A stretch of 64,000 nucleotides of DNA from CAUUJV01 sp963545565 (GTDB lineage Bacteria; Actinomycetota; Actinomycetes; Actinomycetales; Bifidobacteriaceae): assembly GCA_963545565.1 (NCBI GenBank), contig CAUUJV010000001.1:62001-126000 (forward strand). Direction: 5' to 3'. Positions 9,100 through 17,962 of the stretch are shown here, one piece after another. The notes under the pieces are model-generated. The model saw nothing but the letters and a program-made list of their open reading frames with translations, did no database searches and was not told the DNA's origin. The position numbers and the translations under genes were made by a program. Numbering within the stretch: the first letter of the stretch is position 1; every line of letters begins with the position of its first letter.

Positions 9100-9480
9100 A
9101 TGGCAAGAGTAAAGCGCGCAGTTAATGCTCACAAGAAGAAGCGCGTTGTTTTAGAGCGTGCATCAGGCTACCGCGGTCAGCGTTCCCGTCTCTACCGCAA
9201 GGCTAAGGAACAGCTCCTTCACTCCTTTAACTACAACTTCCGCGATCGCAAGGCTCGCAAGGGTGATTTCCGCAAGCTGTGGATTACCCGTATCAATGTT
9301 GCAGTTCGTGCAGAAGGCATCACTTACAACCGCTTCATTCAGGGTTTGAACCTTGCTGGAATCGAACTCGATCGTCGTGCACTTGCTGAACTCGCTGTTA
9401 ACGATCACGACACCTTTGTTGCAATCGTTGATGCTGCAAAGGCAGCTTTGCCAGAAGACGTAAACGCGCCACGCGCATAA
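9100..9480 (+). CDS. rplT: 50S ribosomal protein L20
   Basis: Large-subunit assembly protein of 126 residues. The signature [21 protein letters not shown] and the segment [13 protein letters not shown] are diagnostic. GAGGAAAAGA lies before the ATG. Third gene of the operon and, in other bacteria, its autoregulator. Followed by a hairpin at 9551-9585. Confidence 0.97.
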   Translation: MARVKRAVNAHKKKRVVLERASGYRGQRSRLYRKAKEQLLHSFNYNFRDRKARKGDFRKLWITRINVAVRAEGITYNRFIQGLNLAGIELDRRALAELAVNDHDTFVAIVDAAKAALPEDVNAPRA

Positions 9481-9550
9481 GCATAGGCTCATGCGCGAGC
9501 ATAGGGCAATTCCATGAGTTGACCAAAGTTTAAAGATATAAAATTTTCAT

Positions 9551-9585
9551 AATGACCTGCTGTACAGTGTGTATGGTGGGTCATT
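9551..9585 (+). terminator. probable terminator after rplT
   Basis: Inverted repeat AATGACC ... GGTCATT with 21 bases between arms, followed by a T-rich stretch (TGCTATTTTGCTATTTT). The stem is modest. Confidence 0.5.
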
Positions 9586-9609
9586 TGCTATTTTGCTATT
9601 TTGCTATTC
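9582..9609 (+). repeat. short tandem repeat of a TTTTGCTA unit
   Basis: About three copies of an eight-base unit (TTTGCTA, TTTTGCTA, TTTTGCTA, then TTC) directly after the rplT hairpin. Apart from the hairpin, this repeat and the palindrome at 9702, I see nothing else in the 350-base gap before the fructokinase. Confidence 0.6.
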
Positions 9610-9701
9610 TAAGCTGTTCATTAGCCCTTATTTACTGGTATATCGCAATACAATATGTTCACAATGAGAGACGTCAAACCCGATGTGGTGTTGCCAGTAC
9701 A

Positions 9702-9714
9702 TTAACTGAGTTAA
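9702..9714 (+). promoter_or_regulatory. palindrome upstream of fructokinase, possible operator
   Basis: Perfect 13-base palindrome TTAACT-G-AGTTAA, followed by TAATAT that could act as a -10 box. It lies about 120 bases before the chosen start of the kinase gene. A sugar-responsive operator is a reasonable guess but no regulator gene is adjacent. Confidence 0.35.
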
Positions 9715-9834
9715 TATAAGACGTGAGCAAGGAATGTTAACTACGTTTTATTGGCGCGAATAGTTGATATTGTGCAGTTTTCCCCTTGTCCAAAATTGAT
9801 CAATGACGCTCATTTACGTGAGGGAGATAACTTT

Positions 9835-10728
9835 ATGGAAAAACCAGTTGTACTTGGTCTTGGTGAGCTTCTATGGGACATGCTTCCTGCGGGCAAGCGC
9901 GCAGGCGGTGCTCCTGTGAACTTCGTCTATCATGCAGTTAAGAATGGTGGCGAAGGTGTTGCTGTTTCTGCAGTTGGTGATGATGAACTTGGTCATGGCA
10001 TTGAAACAGAAGTTAAGAACGCCAATATTCGTTCAATCGTTAAGCATAACGCTTATCCAACAGGCACAGTGGCAGTGAGCTTGGAGGAAGGCATTCCGAC
10101 TTACACAATCGTGCGTGGTGTTGCTTGGGATCATATTCCTTATACAACCGACCTTGTTGAGGCTGTAAAGAAGGCAGACGCTATCTGCTACGGAACTCTT
10201 GCTTGCCGTGGTCAAGAGTCGCATGACACAATTATGAATCTCGTCAATAATGCACGTCCTGATGCATTGAAGTACTACGATATCAACATTCGTGGTGACT
10301 TCTTCTCTAAGGATCTCATCGATGAGCAGCTCAAAGCAGCCAATGTTTTCAAGCTCAATGACGATGAACTCGTGTTGCTTCGTCCTATGTTCTCCATTGG
10401 AGGTACAGATGAGGAAGCATGCCAGTGGTTTATCGATAATTACAATCTTGATTATGTGATTCTCACCTGTGGCGGTGATTTCAGCTACATCGTTTCTGAG
10501 ACTGGAGAGACCTCTCGTATTAACACCCCTAAGGTTGAGGTCAACGATACTGTGGGTGCAGGAGATTCCTTCTCAGGCGTTTTCACCGTTGAAATTCTCA
10601 AGGGATCATCATTGAAGGATGCGCATCGTCGTGCCGTCAATGTTGCAGCTTATGTGTGCACCAAGGCAGGCGCATGGCCTGAGTATCCTGATGAGATTCC
10701 AGATTATGTAGCAGAGCAGAATAAGTAG
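9835..10728 (+). CDS. PfkB-family carbohydrate kinase, probable fructokinase
   Basis: Cytoplasmic sugar kinase, probably making fructose 6-phosphate. N-terminal glycine motif VLGLGELLWDMLPAGKRAGGAPVNF and the C-terminal PfkB signature NDTVGAGDSFSGVF with catalytic Asp in GAGDSF are both present. ATG 9835 is chosen over an upstream TTG because GAGGGAG sits before it and the family starts here; this gives 297 residues, normal for fructokinases. A sugar MFS transporter follows about 250 bases downstream on the same strand, which suits an uptake-and-phosphorylation pair. Ribokinase-like substrates cannot be excluded. Confidence 0.85.
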   Translation: MEKPVVLGLGELLWDMLPAGKRAGGAPVNFVYHAVKNGGEGVAVSAVGDDELGHGIETEVKNANIRSIVKHNAYPTGTVAVSLEEGIPTYTIVRGVAWDHIPYTTDLVEAVKKADAICYGTLACRGQESHDTIMNLVNNARPDALKYYDINIRGDFFSKDLIDEQLKAANVFKLNDDELVLLRPMFSIGGTDEEACQWFIDNYNLDYVILTCGGDFSYIVSETGETSRINTPKVEVNDTVGAGDSFSGVFTVEILKGSSLKDAHRRAVNVAAYVCTKAGAWPEYPDEIPDYVAEQNK

Positions 10729-10805
10729 TAGTCTGCAACAAGCTGATCGCAAGTCTGCAGAATTATGCTAACAATAGCGTAATAGTTTCGCTTAGTAAGT
10801 GGTTG

Positions 10806-10843
10806 CCACATGGGTGGGGAAGCAGATTCTCACACCTATGTGG
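10806..10843 (+). terminator. imperfect hairpin after the fructokinase gene
   Basis: CCACATGGGTG pairs imperfectly (with G-T pairs) with CACACCTATGTGG across a short loop. No T-run follows, so it may be a transcript-end or processing hairpin rather than a classic terminator. Confidence 0.35.
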
Positions 10844-10886
10844 ACACCATTTCAGCAGTGTTGAGCGCTGTATTGTGTTTGCACTG

Positions 10887-10892
10887 TATAAT
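10887..10892 (+). promoter_or_regulatory. candidate -10 box for the MFS transporter
   Basis: A perfect TATAAT preceded by TTTGCACTG, about 90 bases before the transporter start. I see no convincing -35 at normal spacing, so the call rests on the -10 alone. Confidence 0.3.
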
Positions 10893-10978
10893 TTAACAGA
10901 AAAGTAATATCTCGAATAAAGAACAGCCTGGCTACTGCTCAGTGTGTTCTGATGTTCGGCTCACTCATAGGGGGAAAG

Positions 10979-12226
10979 ATGGCCGAAAATACTAGAACTG
11001 AGAATAATAACGGAACTGAGGAGAGAATCAACGCTACACAGATTGCGCCATTATTGGTTGCTTTCTTCACCATGGGTTTTGTTGATTTCGTTGGAACCGC
11101 ACTTAATTACGTTAAAGGTGATTTAGGTCTTAACGACGTCATGTCTAACCTGTTTAGCTCCATGGTGTTCATTTGGTTCTTCGTTTTATCTGTTCCAGCC
11201 GGTTTGCTTATGAACCGCATTGGACGCCGTAGCACAGTATTACTGTCTATCGCTATAACCGCATTTTCTGCTGTACCACCACTTATTGTTGGTTTTGCTG
11301 GCCTTGATGGGGGCTTTGAATATGCGCTTATGGTTATTTCATTCGCTTTGCTTGGTATTGGTAACACCTTTATGCAGGTGTCAACCAATCCGTTACTGGC
11401 TAACCTTGTATCTGGTGATCGTTACTCCAGTACCATTTCTGCTGGTCAATTTGTTAAAGCAATCGCATCCTTCTCATCGCCTCTTATTGCACAATGGTTG
11501 GCAAGCGCAACGGGCAAATGGTGGCTCACCTATATTTGGTTCCTTGTCATCTCGATTATTGCTTACATCTTGCTCCAGTTCGATCAGATCAAGGAAGCAG
11601 CTCCAGATGCTGGGCACTCTACTTTCGCACAGTGCCTTGCTCTTCTTAAGGATAAGATTATTCTGTTGTGCTTCTTTGGCATCGTATGTCACGTTGGTTT
11701 GGACGCAGGCATCAATGCCGAAGCTCCAAGGCTTCTCGTTGAGAAATTGCATGTAGCAACCGAAGCTGCAAGCTATACTACGAGTATTTACTTTGCTTTC
11801 CGTACTATCGGTTTTGCAGTAGGTATTTGGGCTTTGCAGAAGTTCACAAATAAGTTCGCCTTGCGTGCTTGTGCTACATCTATTGTTTTGTCTGTGGTCT
11901 TCTTAACTATCTACTCGGCAATGCCTTCTCCAAATTCGTGGATTCTCTATATTGGACTTGCGTTCCTCGGATTTGGTAATTCCAACCTCTTCTCTCTCAT
12001 GTTCTCCATCGCTCAGCTACACATGCCAACTCATGAAAATGAGGTTTCTGGTTTGATGATTATGGGACTTATTGGTGGTGCTGTTATTCCTCTCCTCATG
12101 GGATTTGCATCCGATGGAATGAATGCACAGCTCGGTGCAGTTATCGTCTTGATCATACCGGCAATCTACGTTGCTATTCTGTCTATCTTCGAGAGCAATC
12201 TCGAAAGTAATCCGGTTCTAGAGTAG
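10979..12226 (+). CDS. MFS sugar transporter, FucP/GlcP-like
   Basis: Twelve-helix major facilitator, probably a proton-coupled monosaccharide importer. The first helix holds APLLVAFFTMGFVDFVG, the loop after helix 2 contains MNRIGRRSTVLLS, and the helix 4-5 region GNTFMQVSTNPLLANLVS recalls the FucP/glucose-galactose porter subfamily. ATG 10979, with AGGGGGAAAG just upstream, is preferred to ATG 10952. Pairing with the fructokinase suggests fructose or glucose uptake; the exact sugar is not readable. Confidence 0.82.
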   Translation: MAENTRTENNNGTEERINATQIAPLLVAFFTMGFVDFVGTALNYVKGDLGLNDVMSNLFSSMVFIWFFVLSVPAGLLMNRIGRRSTVLLSIAITAFSAVPPLIVGFAGLDGGFEYALMVISFALLGIGNTFMQVSTNPLLANLVSGDRYSSTISAGQFVKAIASFSSPLIAQWLASATGKWWLTYIWFLVISIIAYILLQFDQIKEAAPDAGHSTFAQCLALLKDKIILLCFFGIVCHVGLDAGINAEAPRLLVEKLHVATEAASYTTSIYFAFRTIGFAVGIWALQKFTNKFALRACATSIVLSVVFLTIYSAMPSPNSWILYIGLAFLGFGNSNLFSLMFSIAQLHMPTHENEVSGLMIMGLIGGAVIPLLMGFASDGMNAQLGAVIVLIIPAIYVAILSIFESNLESNPVLE

Positions 12227-12247
12227 TAACGTTTTACACTAGGGGAT

Positions 12248-13195
12248 ATGGCATCTACTACAGATAATCCTTTAAGCAAACGTAATGACTTCGACTCGCT
12301 TATCGGGCTTTTCTTAGTCCATATCGGCGTAGAAAAAGGATTATCTGCTTCTACTGTTCATGCTTACTCGTCTGATTTACGCAGATATACTACATGGTTA
12401 GCGGCTCAGGGAATTCATGACGCTCAACATATAGCATCCAGTGATGTTGAATCTTTTATCGCCTCATTACATGACGAATCAACTCGGTCTATTGCTCGGC
12501 GTCTTGCAAGCATGCATGAGTTTCATCGATTTCTTGTGAGCCGAGGCCTTGTTTCTGCGGATGTTTCTCAAGGGATTAAACCGCCAAAAGCTGATTCTCA
12601 TTTACCTGATGTGCTCAGTGTTGATGAAGTGCAACGCTTATTGGAATCAACGAGCTTCGATGGCGATACGAACGAAATTTCTTTACGAGATAGAGCATTA
12701 CTTGAATTTCTCTATGCTACGGGGGCTCGCGCTTCTGAAGCTTGTAGTTTGAATCTTGAAGATTTAGACTTGAAGTCTCATTATGCGCGTCTGACTGGAA
12801 AAGGGGATAAACAGCGCCTTGTTCCAGTGGGTTCATACGCTCGCACAGCTTTAGAAAAGTATATCAACTTGGCGCGAATCGTTCTGCAAAATAAAGCAAA
12901 GGAATCACGAGATAGGCAAGCGGTATTTCTTAATAAGCGTGGTAAGCGCCTTTCGCGGCAATCGCTATGGGAGATTGTGCAGAATGCTGGGGAAAGAGCA
13001 CATATTGGCAAGCCCCTTCATCCACATACATTGAGACATTCGTGTGCAACGCATCTTATTCAAGGAGGAGCGGACGTTCGCGCGGTTCAGGAAATGCTTG
13101 GTCACTCATCAGTAACGACTACACAAATCTACACTCATGTTTCCCCCCAGGCACTTATTGAGAGCTATGTTATGTCGCATCCGCGTGCTCGATAA
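12248..13195 (+). CDS. xerD: tyrosine recombinase XerD
   Basis: Site-specific recombinase that resolves chromosome dimers at dif with XerC and FtsK, both also encoded in this window. An N-terminal SAM-like core-binding domain (residues 15-105) precedes the catalytic domain. The catalytic set is complete: Arg161, Lys185, His260, Arg263, His286 and Tyr295 (QIYTH). Length 315 is typical. AGGGG precedes the ATG. Placed before parA-scpA-scpB, the common actinobacterial setting of xerD, which is why I call it XerD rather than XerC. Confidence 0.92.
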   Translation: MASTTDNPLSKRNDFDSLIGLFLVHIGVEKGLSASTVHAYSSDLRRYTTWLAAQGIHDAQHIASSDVESFIASLHDESTRSIARRLASMHEFHRFLVSRGLVSADVSQGIKPPKADSHLPDVLSVDEVQRLLESTSFDGDTNEISLRDRALLEFLYATGARASEACSLNLEDLDLKSHYARLTGKGDKQRLVPVGSYARTALEKYINLARIVLQNKAKESRDRQAVFLNKRGKRLSRQSLWEIVQNAGERAHIGKPLHPHTLRHSCATHLIQGGADVRAVQEMLGHSSVTTTQIYTHVSPQALIESYVMSHPRAR

Positions 13196-13267
13196 AAGTG
13201 TTTTATTGACAGATGTAAAGCATTGCAAACGTTGCAGATTGACGATATATGTTGATAAGGTGGACGT

Positions 13268-14107
13268 ATGCCAACCGATTTGCTTGGGCGTGATTATGAT
13301 ACTTTTCCAGCCCCCGAAAGCCTTGAACAACATGGACCTGCTCGTATTGTTGCCATGTGTAATCAAAAAGGTGGAGTTGGTAAGACTACAAGCTCAGTCA
13401 ATATTGCTGGAGCATTGAGCCAATACGGTCGTAGGGTTCTTATCGTTGACTTTGATCCGCAGGGTGCTGCAACTGTTGCGCTTGGAATCAATGCAAATCA
13501 GGTTGAAAATACTATCTATACTGCTTTGTTTAATCCTTCAATGGATATTCACGAAGTAGTGCAGCAAACTCGCTTCCCTAATCTTGATATTATTCCGGCC
13601 AATATAGATTTGTCTGCCGCGGAGGTTCAGCTTGTAACTGAGGTTGGTCGTGAGCAAGTGCTTGCAAGTACATTGCGCAAAGTTCGCAATGAGTATGATC
13701 TTATTATTATCGACTGCCAGCCTTCCCTTGGTTTGTTAACTGTTAATGCTCTGACTGCTGCCGATGGGGTGATTATTCCGGTTGCTGCCGAATTCTTTGC
13801 TTTGCGTGGTGTAGCTCTTTTGATGCAGTCCATTGAAAAAGTGAAGAGCCGTATCAATCCAGATTTGCAGGTGTATGGAGTATTGGTAACTATGTATACA
13901 AATACTCTGCACTCCCAAGAAGTCTTGCAACGTATTTATGAGGCATTTCAAGGTAAAGTATTTCATTCAGTTATTGCGCGTTCTATCAAACTTCCAGATG
14001 CAACTGTTGCTGCTGCACCAATTACTATGTATGCTCCGCAGCATCGCACGTCAAAGGAATATCGTGAAGTAGCTCGCGAGATTATTGCAGAAGGTATCGT
14101 TGCCTGA
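13268..14107 (+). CDS. parA: ParA/Soj-family chromosome partitioning ATPase
   Basis: Deviant Walker A ATPase: KGGVGKTTSSVNIAGAL, Walker A' IVDFDPQGAAT and Walker B LIIIDCQPSLG are intact. At 279 residues it matches the ParA-like protein usually found beside scpA in actinobacteria. No parB is adjacent, so it may be a second ParA paralogue acting near condensin loading rather than the oriC partition ATPase. The 3' end overlaps scpA. Confidence 0.9.
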   Translation: MPTDLLGRDYDTFPAPESLEQHGPARIVAMCNQKGGVGKTTSSVNIAGALSQYGRRVLIVDFDPQGAATVALGINANQVENTIYTALFNPSMDIHEVVQQTRFPNLDIIPANIDLSAAEVQLVTEVGREQVLASTLRKVRNEYDLIIIDCQPSLGLLTVNALTAADGVIIPVAAEFFALRGVALLMQSIEKVKSRINPDLQVYGVLVTMYTNTLHSQEVLQRIYEAFQGKVFHSVIARSIKLPDATVAAAPITMYAPQHRTSKEYREVAREIIAEGIVA

Positions 14108-14960
14108 GATTGAGCAGCTAGATGCAGTGAGATCAACTTCATCTACGCAGTCGACCTCGTCAGATGGTTTCACTGTAACTTTAGACTCTTATAGTGGTCC
14201 ATTTGAGGTGCTGTTAAGTCTACTTGCACAGCGCAAACTTGAATTAACAGAAATTTCTCTCTCGGAAATTACCGATGATTTCTTGACATATGTCAAGGGT
14301 TTGCATATGGTTGATGATGCTGATCAAATCAGTTCATTTATTGATGTGGCTTCTGTGTTAGTTGAGGCTAAGAGTGCGAGTCTTATTCCTCATGATGACG
14401 ATGATGATTTTGACTTGAGCATCGAATCTCTGCGAGAACGAGATTTATTATTTGCAAGACTATTGCAGTACAGGGCATTTAAGCAGGCGGGGGAAGATTT
14501 TCGCGTTCGTTTAGCAACAAATTCTGGTCGTTTTATTCACCCGGCTTATGTAGATAATGCGATTGCAGCAATGCTTCCTGAACTTGCGTGGTCTGTAAAA
14601 CCTGAAGATTTGGCTCGTATGGCTGCTCTAGCACTGTCAAATGCTCCACGAAGTGAAGTACGTGTGGATCAACTGCACATCCCACTCGTTAATTTGCGCC
14701 AGCAGGCAGGGATTGTGCGTGACAAATTGCGTACGGCTGGCAATAAGGTTGACGTCACTTTTGATGAATTGACTCAAGATACTCATGAAACCCTTGAGAT
14801 TGTGGCGCGTTTTTTGGCTCTACTTGCATTCTTTAAGCAAGGCGTAGTGCAATTTAAGCAGGAAGGCCCATTTGAAAGCTTGCATGTGCGCTGGCTAGAA
14901 GATAATGATAGTGGTGAGAACACGGATGTTGTGGCTGTTTCAGAAGAGGATTTTGCATGA
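14100..14960 (+). CDS. scpA: segregation and condensation protein A (kleisin)
   Basis: Kleisin subunit bridging SMC heads. The family N-terminus is clear (VTLDSYSGPFEVLLSLLAQRK, LTEISLSEITDDFLTYV), followed by an acidic linker (HDDDDDFDLSIESLRERD) and a C-terminal winged-helix region. I choose TTG 14100 because AGAAGG lies five bases upstream; TTG 14085 and GTG 14127 are alternatives. The gene overlaps the parA stop and the scpB start (ATGA), giving a tightly coupled unit. Confidence 0.9.
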   Translation: MPEIEQLDAVRSTSSTQSTSSDGFTVTLDSYSGPFEVLLSLLAQRKLELTEISLSEITDDFLTYVKGLHMVDDADQISSFIDVASVLVEAKSASLIPHDDDDDFDLSIESLRERDLLFARLLQYRAFKQAGEDFRVRLATNSGRFIHPAYVDNAIAAMLPELAWSVKPEDLARMAALALSNAPRSEVRVDQLHIPLVNLRQQAGIVRDKLRTAGNKVDVTFDELTQDTHETLEIVARFLALLAFFKQGVVQFKQEGPFESLHVRWLEDNDSGENTDVVAVSEEDFA

Positions 14961-15505
14961 GCAACGAAAAAGATTTATTTCCTGTTTGTGAGGCAATCTT
15001 CATGGTTGCTGATGAGCCTATTACTGAGGAACGTATTGCGCATGCACTTGAAATCAGTGAAGAACGAGCTCACGAGCTTTTGACGCAATTAGCTAAACAA
15101 TATGATGCAGAAAATCGTGGTTTTGAACTTCATCATTCAGCTAGTGGCTGGCAGTTTGCGAGTCGCCCGGAATACGAGCAGGCAGTCAATGCCTTTGTTA
15201 CAGATGGTCAAACTGCACGACTTTCTCAGGCAGCCCTCGAAACATTGGCAATTATTGCGTATAAACAACCTATTACCAGGGCGCAGATTACTGCGATTCG
15301 TGGAGTTAATTCTGATGGCGTTATTCGTTCGTTGAGCATCAGGGGGCTTATTCATGAGCAGGGTAATGATGCAGAATCGCGTGCGGCATTGCTTGTTACA
15401 TCAGAGCTTTTTCTTGACAAAATGGGACTAGAGTCATTGGGGCAATTACCGGCTTTGGCTCCGTTCCTGCCCAATTCAGCCTCTGATTCAATGCCTGTCT
15501 TATAG
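14957..15505 (+). CDS. scpB: segregation and condensation protein B
   Basis: Winged-helix kite protein that dimerises on ScpA in the SMC complex. Visible motifs are the opening VCEAIFMVADEPITEERIA and the conserved LSQAALETLAIIAYKQPITRAQI followed by IRGVNSDGVIRSL. Length 182 is normal. ATGA overlap with scpA and GAAGAGG before the start support co-translation. typA follows within 50 bases. Confidence 0.93.
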   Translation: MSNEKDLFPVCEAIFMVADEPITEERIAHALEISEERAHELLTQLAKQYDAENRGFELHHSASGWQFASRPEYEQAVNAFVTDGQTARLSQAALETLAIIAYKQPITRAQITAIRGVNSDGVIRSLSIRGLIHEQGNDAESRAALLVTSELFLDKMGLESLGQLPALAPFLPNSASDSMPVL

Positions 15506-15549
15506 CGCGAGTACCCTTGGAAAGGTTGACTTTAAGAAAGAGGTTAGGT

Positions 15550-17472
15550 ATGGCCGTTCGCGCTGATATTCGTAATGTGGCTATTGTGGCACACGTTGAC
15601 CACGGTAAAACCACGTTGGTGAACGCTATGCTCCAGCAGGCTCACGTGTTCAATGAACGCGAGGAAGTTCCAGATCGTGTTATGGATTCTGGTGACCTTG
15701 AACGTGAGAAGGGCATTACCATTCTCGCTAAGAATACTTCTATTCACTACACTGGCCCTGTTGCACAAGAACTTGGACAGCCTGATGGCATCACCATCAA
15801 TGTCGTAGATACTCCAGGGCACGCTGACTTTGGTGGCGAGGTAGAACGCGGTATCTCTATGGTTGATGGCGTTGTGCTTCTCGTTGATGCATCTGAAGGC
15901 CCACTTCCACAAACTCGCTTCGTGCTTCGTAAAGCGCTTGAGGCAAAGCTCCCAGTTATTTTGGCTGTGAACAAGACCGATCGTCCAGATGCTCGTATTG
16001 AAGAAGTTGTTTCTGAGAGCACCGATCTTCTTCTTGGTTTGGCGCAAGACGTCACCGAAGAAGGCGTTGACCTTGATATTGATGCTTTGCTTGATCTTCC
16101 AGTGATCTACTGTGCTGCAAAGGCTGGCGCATCGTCCACACAAATGCCTGAGAATGGTACAGCTCCGGCAAATGATAATCTTGAGCCACTATTCGAAATG
16201 ATTATTAAGAACATTCCGGCTCCAGAATATGACGAAGAAGCTCCATTACAGGCGCACGTCACCAACATTGATGCGTCTGACTATCTTGGCCGACTGGGTT
16301 TGGTTCGTATTTACAACGGACAGCTGGTTAAGGGCAAGCAGTATGGTCTTTCCCGTAACGACGGCTCTATCCATAACTTCAAGCTCACTGAGATTCTGAT
16401 AACCAATGGCCTTGACCGTGAACCTGCTGAAACAGCTGGTCCTGGAGATATTGTTGCTATTGCAGGTGTGGACGACATCATGATTGGCGAAACAATCGTG
16501 GATATTAATGATCCTCGTCCGCTACCTCTGATTCATGTGGATGACCCTGCGATTTCTATGACTTTCGGCACTAATGATTCTCCGCTGGTTGGCACTGAAG
16601 GCAAAGACCACAAGCTTACTGCGCGCATGATTAAGGATCGCCTTGACCGTGAGCTTATTGGTAACGTTTCTATTCAAGTGCTTCCTACAGAGCGCCCTGA
16701 TGCATGGGAGGTGCGCGGACGCGGCGAATTGGCTCTGGCTGTTTTGGCAGAGCAAATGCGTCGAGAAGGCTATGAGCTTACTGTTGGCCGCCCACAAGTG
16801 GTGATAAAGAAGGTTGATGGCAAGACTTACGAGCCATTCGAGCACTGTACAATCGATGTTCCAGAAGAATATATGGGTGCCGTAACTCAGCTTATGGCTT
16901 CGCGTAAGGGCCGTATGGATTCCATGACAAACCATGGATCGGGCTGGGTTCGTATGGAGTTCACTGTTCCTTCTCGTGGTCTCATTGGTTTCCGCACGCA
17001 GCTTCTTTCCAGCACTCGTGGAACGGGTATTTCCTCTTCTATCTCCGCTGGTTACGATGCATGGGCAGGCGAGATTTCACTTCGTCAGAACGGTTCTATG
17101 GTTTCCGACCGTGCAGGTAAGGCAAGCCCTTATGCTATGCAGCGTTTGCAGGCGCGAGGCAACTTCTTCGTGCAGCCTCAGAGCCCTGTGTATGAAGGCC
17201 AGATTGTGGGCGTATGCAATAAACCAGGTGATTTGGATATCAATGTTACCCTTGAGAAGCATATGACCAACATGCGCTCTGCAACTGCAGATGTGCTCGA
17301 AACATTGACCCCTCCAATCCAGATGAGTTTGGAAGAATCGCTTGATTTTGCAAATGACGACGAGTGCGTAGAAGTAACACCTGAGGCTATTCGTATTCGT
17401 AAGATTATTCTTGATCGCGACGCATGGTACAAGTGGAATTCTGCAAATCGTCGCAAGAATGGCGGCAAGTAA
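15550..17472 (+). CDS. typA: ribosome-associated GTPase TypA/BipA
   Basis: Translational GTPase that binds 70S ribosomes and supports growth under stress and late 50S assembly. G1 AHVDHGKTTL, the DLEREKGITI switch, G3 DTPGHADFGGE and G4 NKTDRPDA are seen, then EF-G-like domains and the TypA-specific C-terminus. ATG 15550 follows AAAGAGG and matches the family start; a TTG at 15517 is rejected. Length 640 is slightly above the usual 610-615. Ends with a terminator at 17564-17594. Confidence 0.95.
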   Translation: MAVRADIRNVAIVAHVDHGKTTLVNAMLQQAHVFNEREEVPDRVMDSGDLEREKGITILAKNTSIHYTGPVAQELGQPDGITINVVDTPGHADFGGEVERGISMVDGVVLLVDASEGPLPQTRFVLRKALEAKLPVILAVNKTDRPDARIEEVVSESTDLLLGLAQDVTEEGVDLDIDALLDLPVIYCAAKAGASSTQMPENGTAPANDNLEPLFEMIIKNIPAPEYDEEAPLQAHVTNIDASDYLGRLGLVRIYNGQLVKGKQYGLSRNDGSIHNFKLTEILITNGLDREPAETAGPGDIVAIAGVDDIMIGETIVDINDPRPLPLIHVDDPAISMTFGTNDSPLVGTEGKDHKLTARMIKDRLDRELIGNVSIQVLPTERPDAWEVRGRGELALAVLAEQMRREGYELTVGRPQVVIKKVDGKTYEPFEHCTIDVPEEYMGAVTQLMASRKGRMDSMTNHGSGWVRMEFTVPSRGLIGFRTQLLSSTRGTGISSSISAGYDAWAGEISLRQNGSMVSDRAGKASPYAMQRLQARGNFFVQPQSPVYEGQIVGVCNKPGDLDINVTLEKHMTNMRSATADVLETLTPPIQMSLEESLDFANDDECVEVTPEAIRIRKIILDRDAWYKWNSANRRKNGGK

Positions 17473-17563
17473 GTAATGCGCTTACATAAGCTTGATTGAT
17501 TTTTTTGAAGTTATTCAGGCTGTGAGGCCCTATAGTTAGAAAGCCAAAAAGCTAAAGGCCAAA

Positions 17564-17594
17564 AGCTCCGGTGAAGTTTGTCTTTACTGGAGCT
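17564..17594 (+). terminator. terminator after typA
   Basis: AGCTCCGGTGAAG pairs with CTTTACTGGAGCT (with G-T wobbles) around a short loop, followed by TCTCTTTATAT. A good intrinsic-type structure. Confidence 0.65.
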
Positions 17595-17962
17595 TCTCTT
17601 TATATATTCTTAATAATCTGTTTTGTTTACTGCTAATTTTTTGAAAAATCTGCAAAATTCATAGCTCATTGTAGGCTATATAAGCAATGCAAGATGGCAT
17701 GGTGATAATTTCTGTGTACGCATCTTAGCGTTGTGAAGTTCTGCGTATTGTGTTCTATAAGAAGTCTTGTGAATTAAGCTTTGCGTCGAGTGGTTTAGAG
17801 CGTTAGGTTTTAATTATTCGTTTTTAATCATCAGATTTTGTCTGGCTTGGTTTCGATTCTGAGTTCATGTATAGCGCTGTAATACTCAGAGTCGGGTATA
17901 TCTGCAAGGTGCGGATAAAGAGTCATGCACGGTTACAGTGCATAGAAATGAAAAATAGATAC
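17595..17962 (+). promoter_or_regulatory. gene-free, AT-rich leader region of the DEAD-box helicase gene
   Basis: About 370 bases without a supported gene. Just before the start codons is an inverted repeat ATGCAC-N7-GTGCAT (17925-17943). No Shine-Dalgarno sequence is visible before either ATG. Long leaders are typical of cold-induced RNA helicase genes in other bacteria, so this may be a temperature-sensing leader; that is inference. Confidence 0.3.

Noticed and set aside
12248..13195. Tyrosine recombinases as integrases of a mobile element
   Set aside because: Both recombinases lie among conserved housekeeping genes and have XerC/XerD-type motifs; no att-like repeats or phage genes are nearby.
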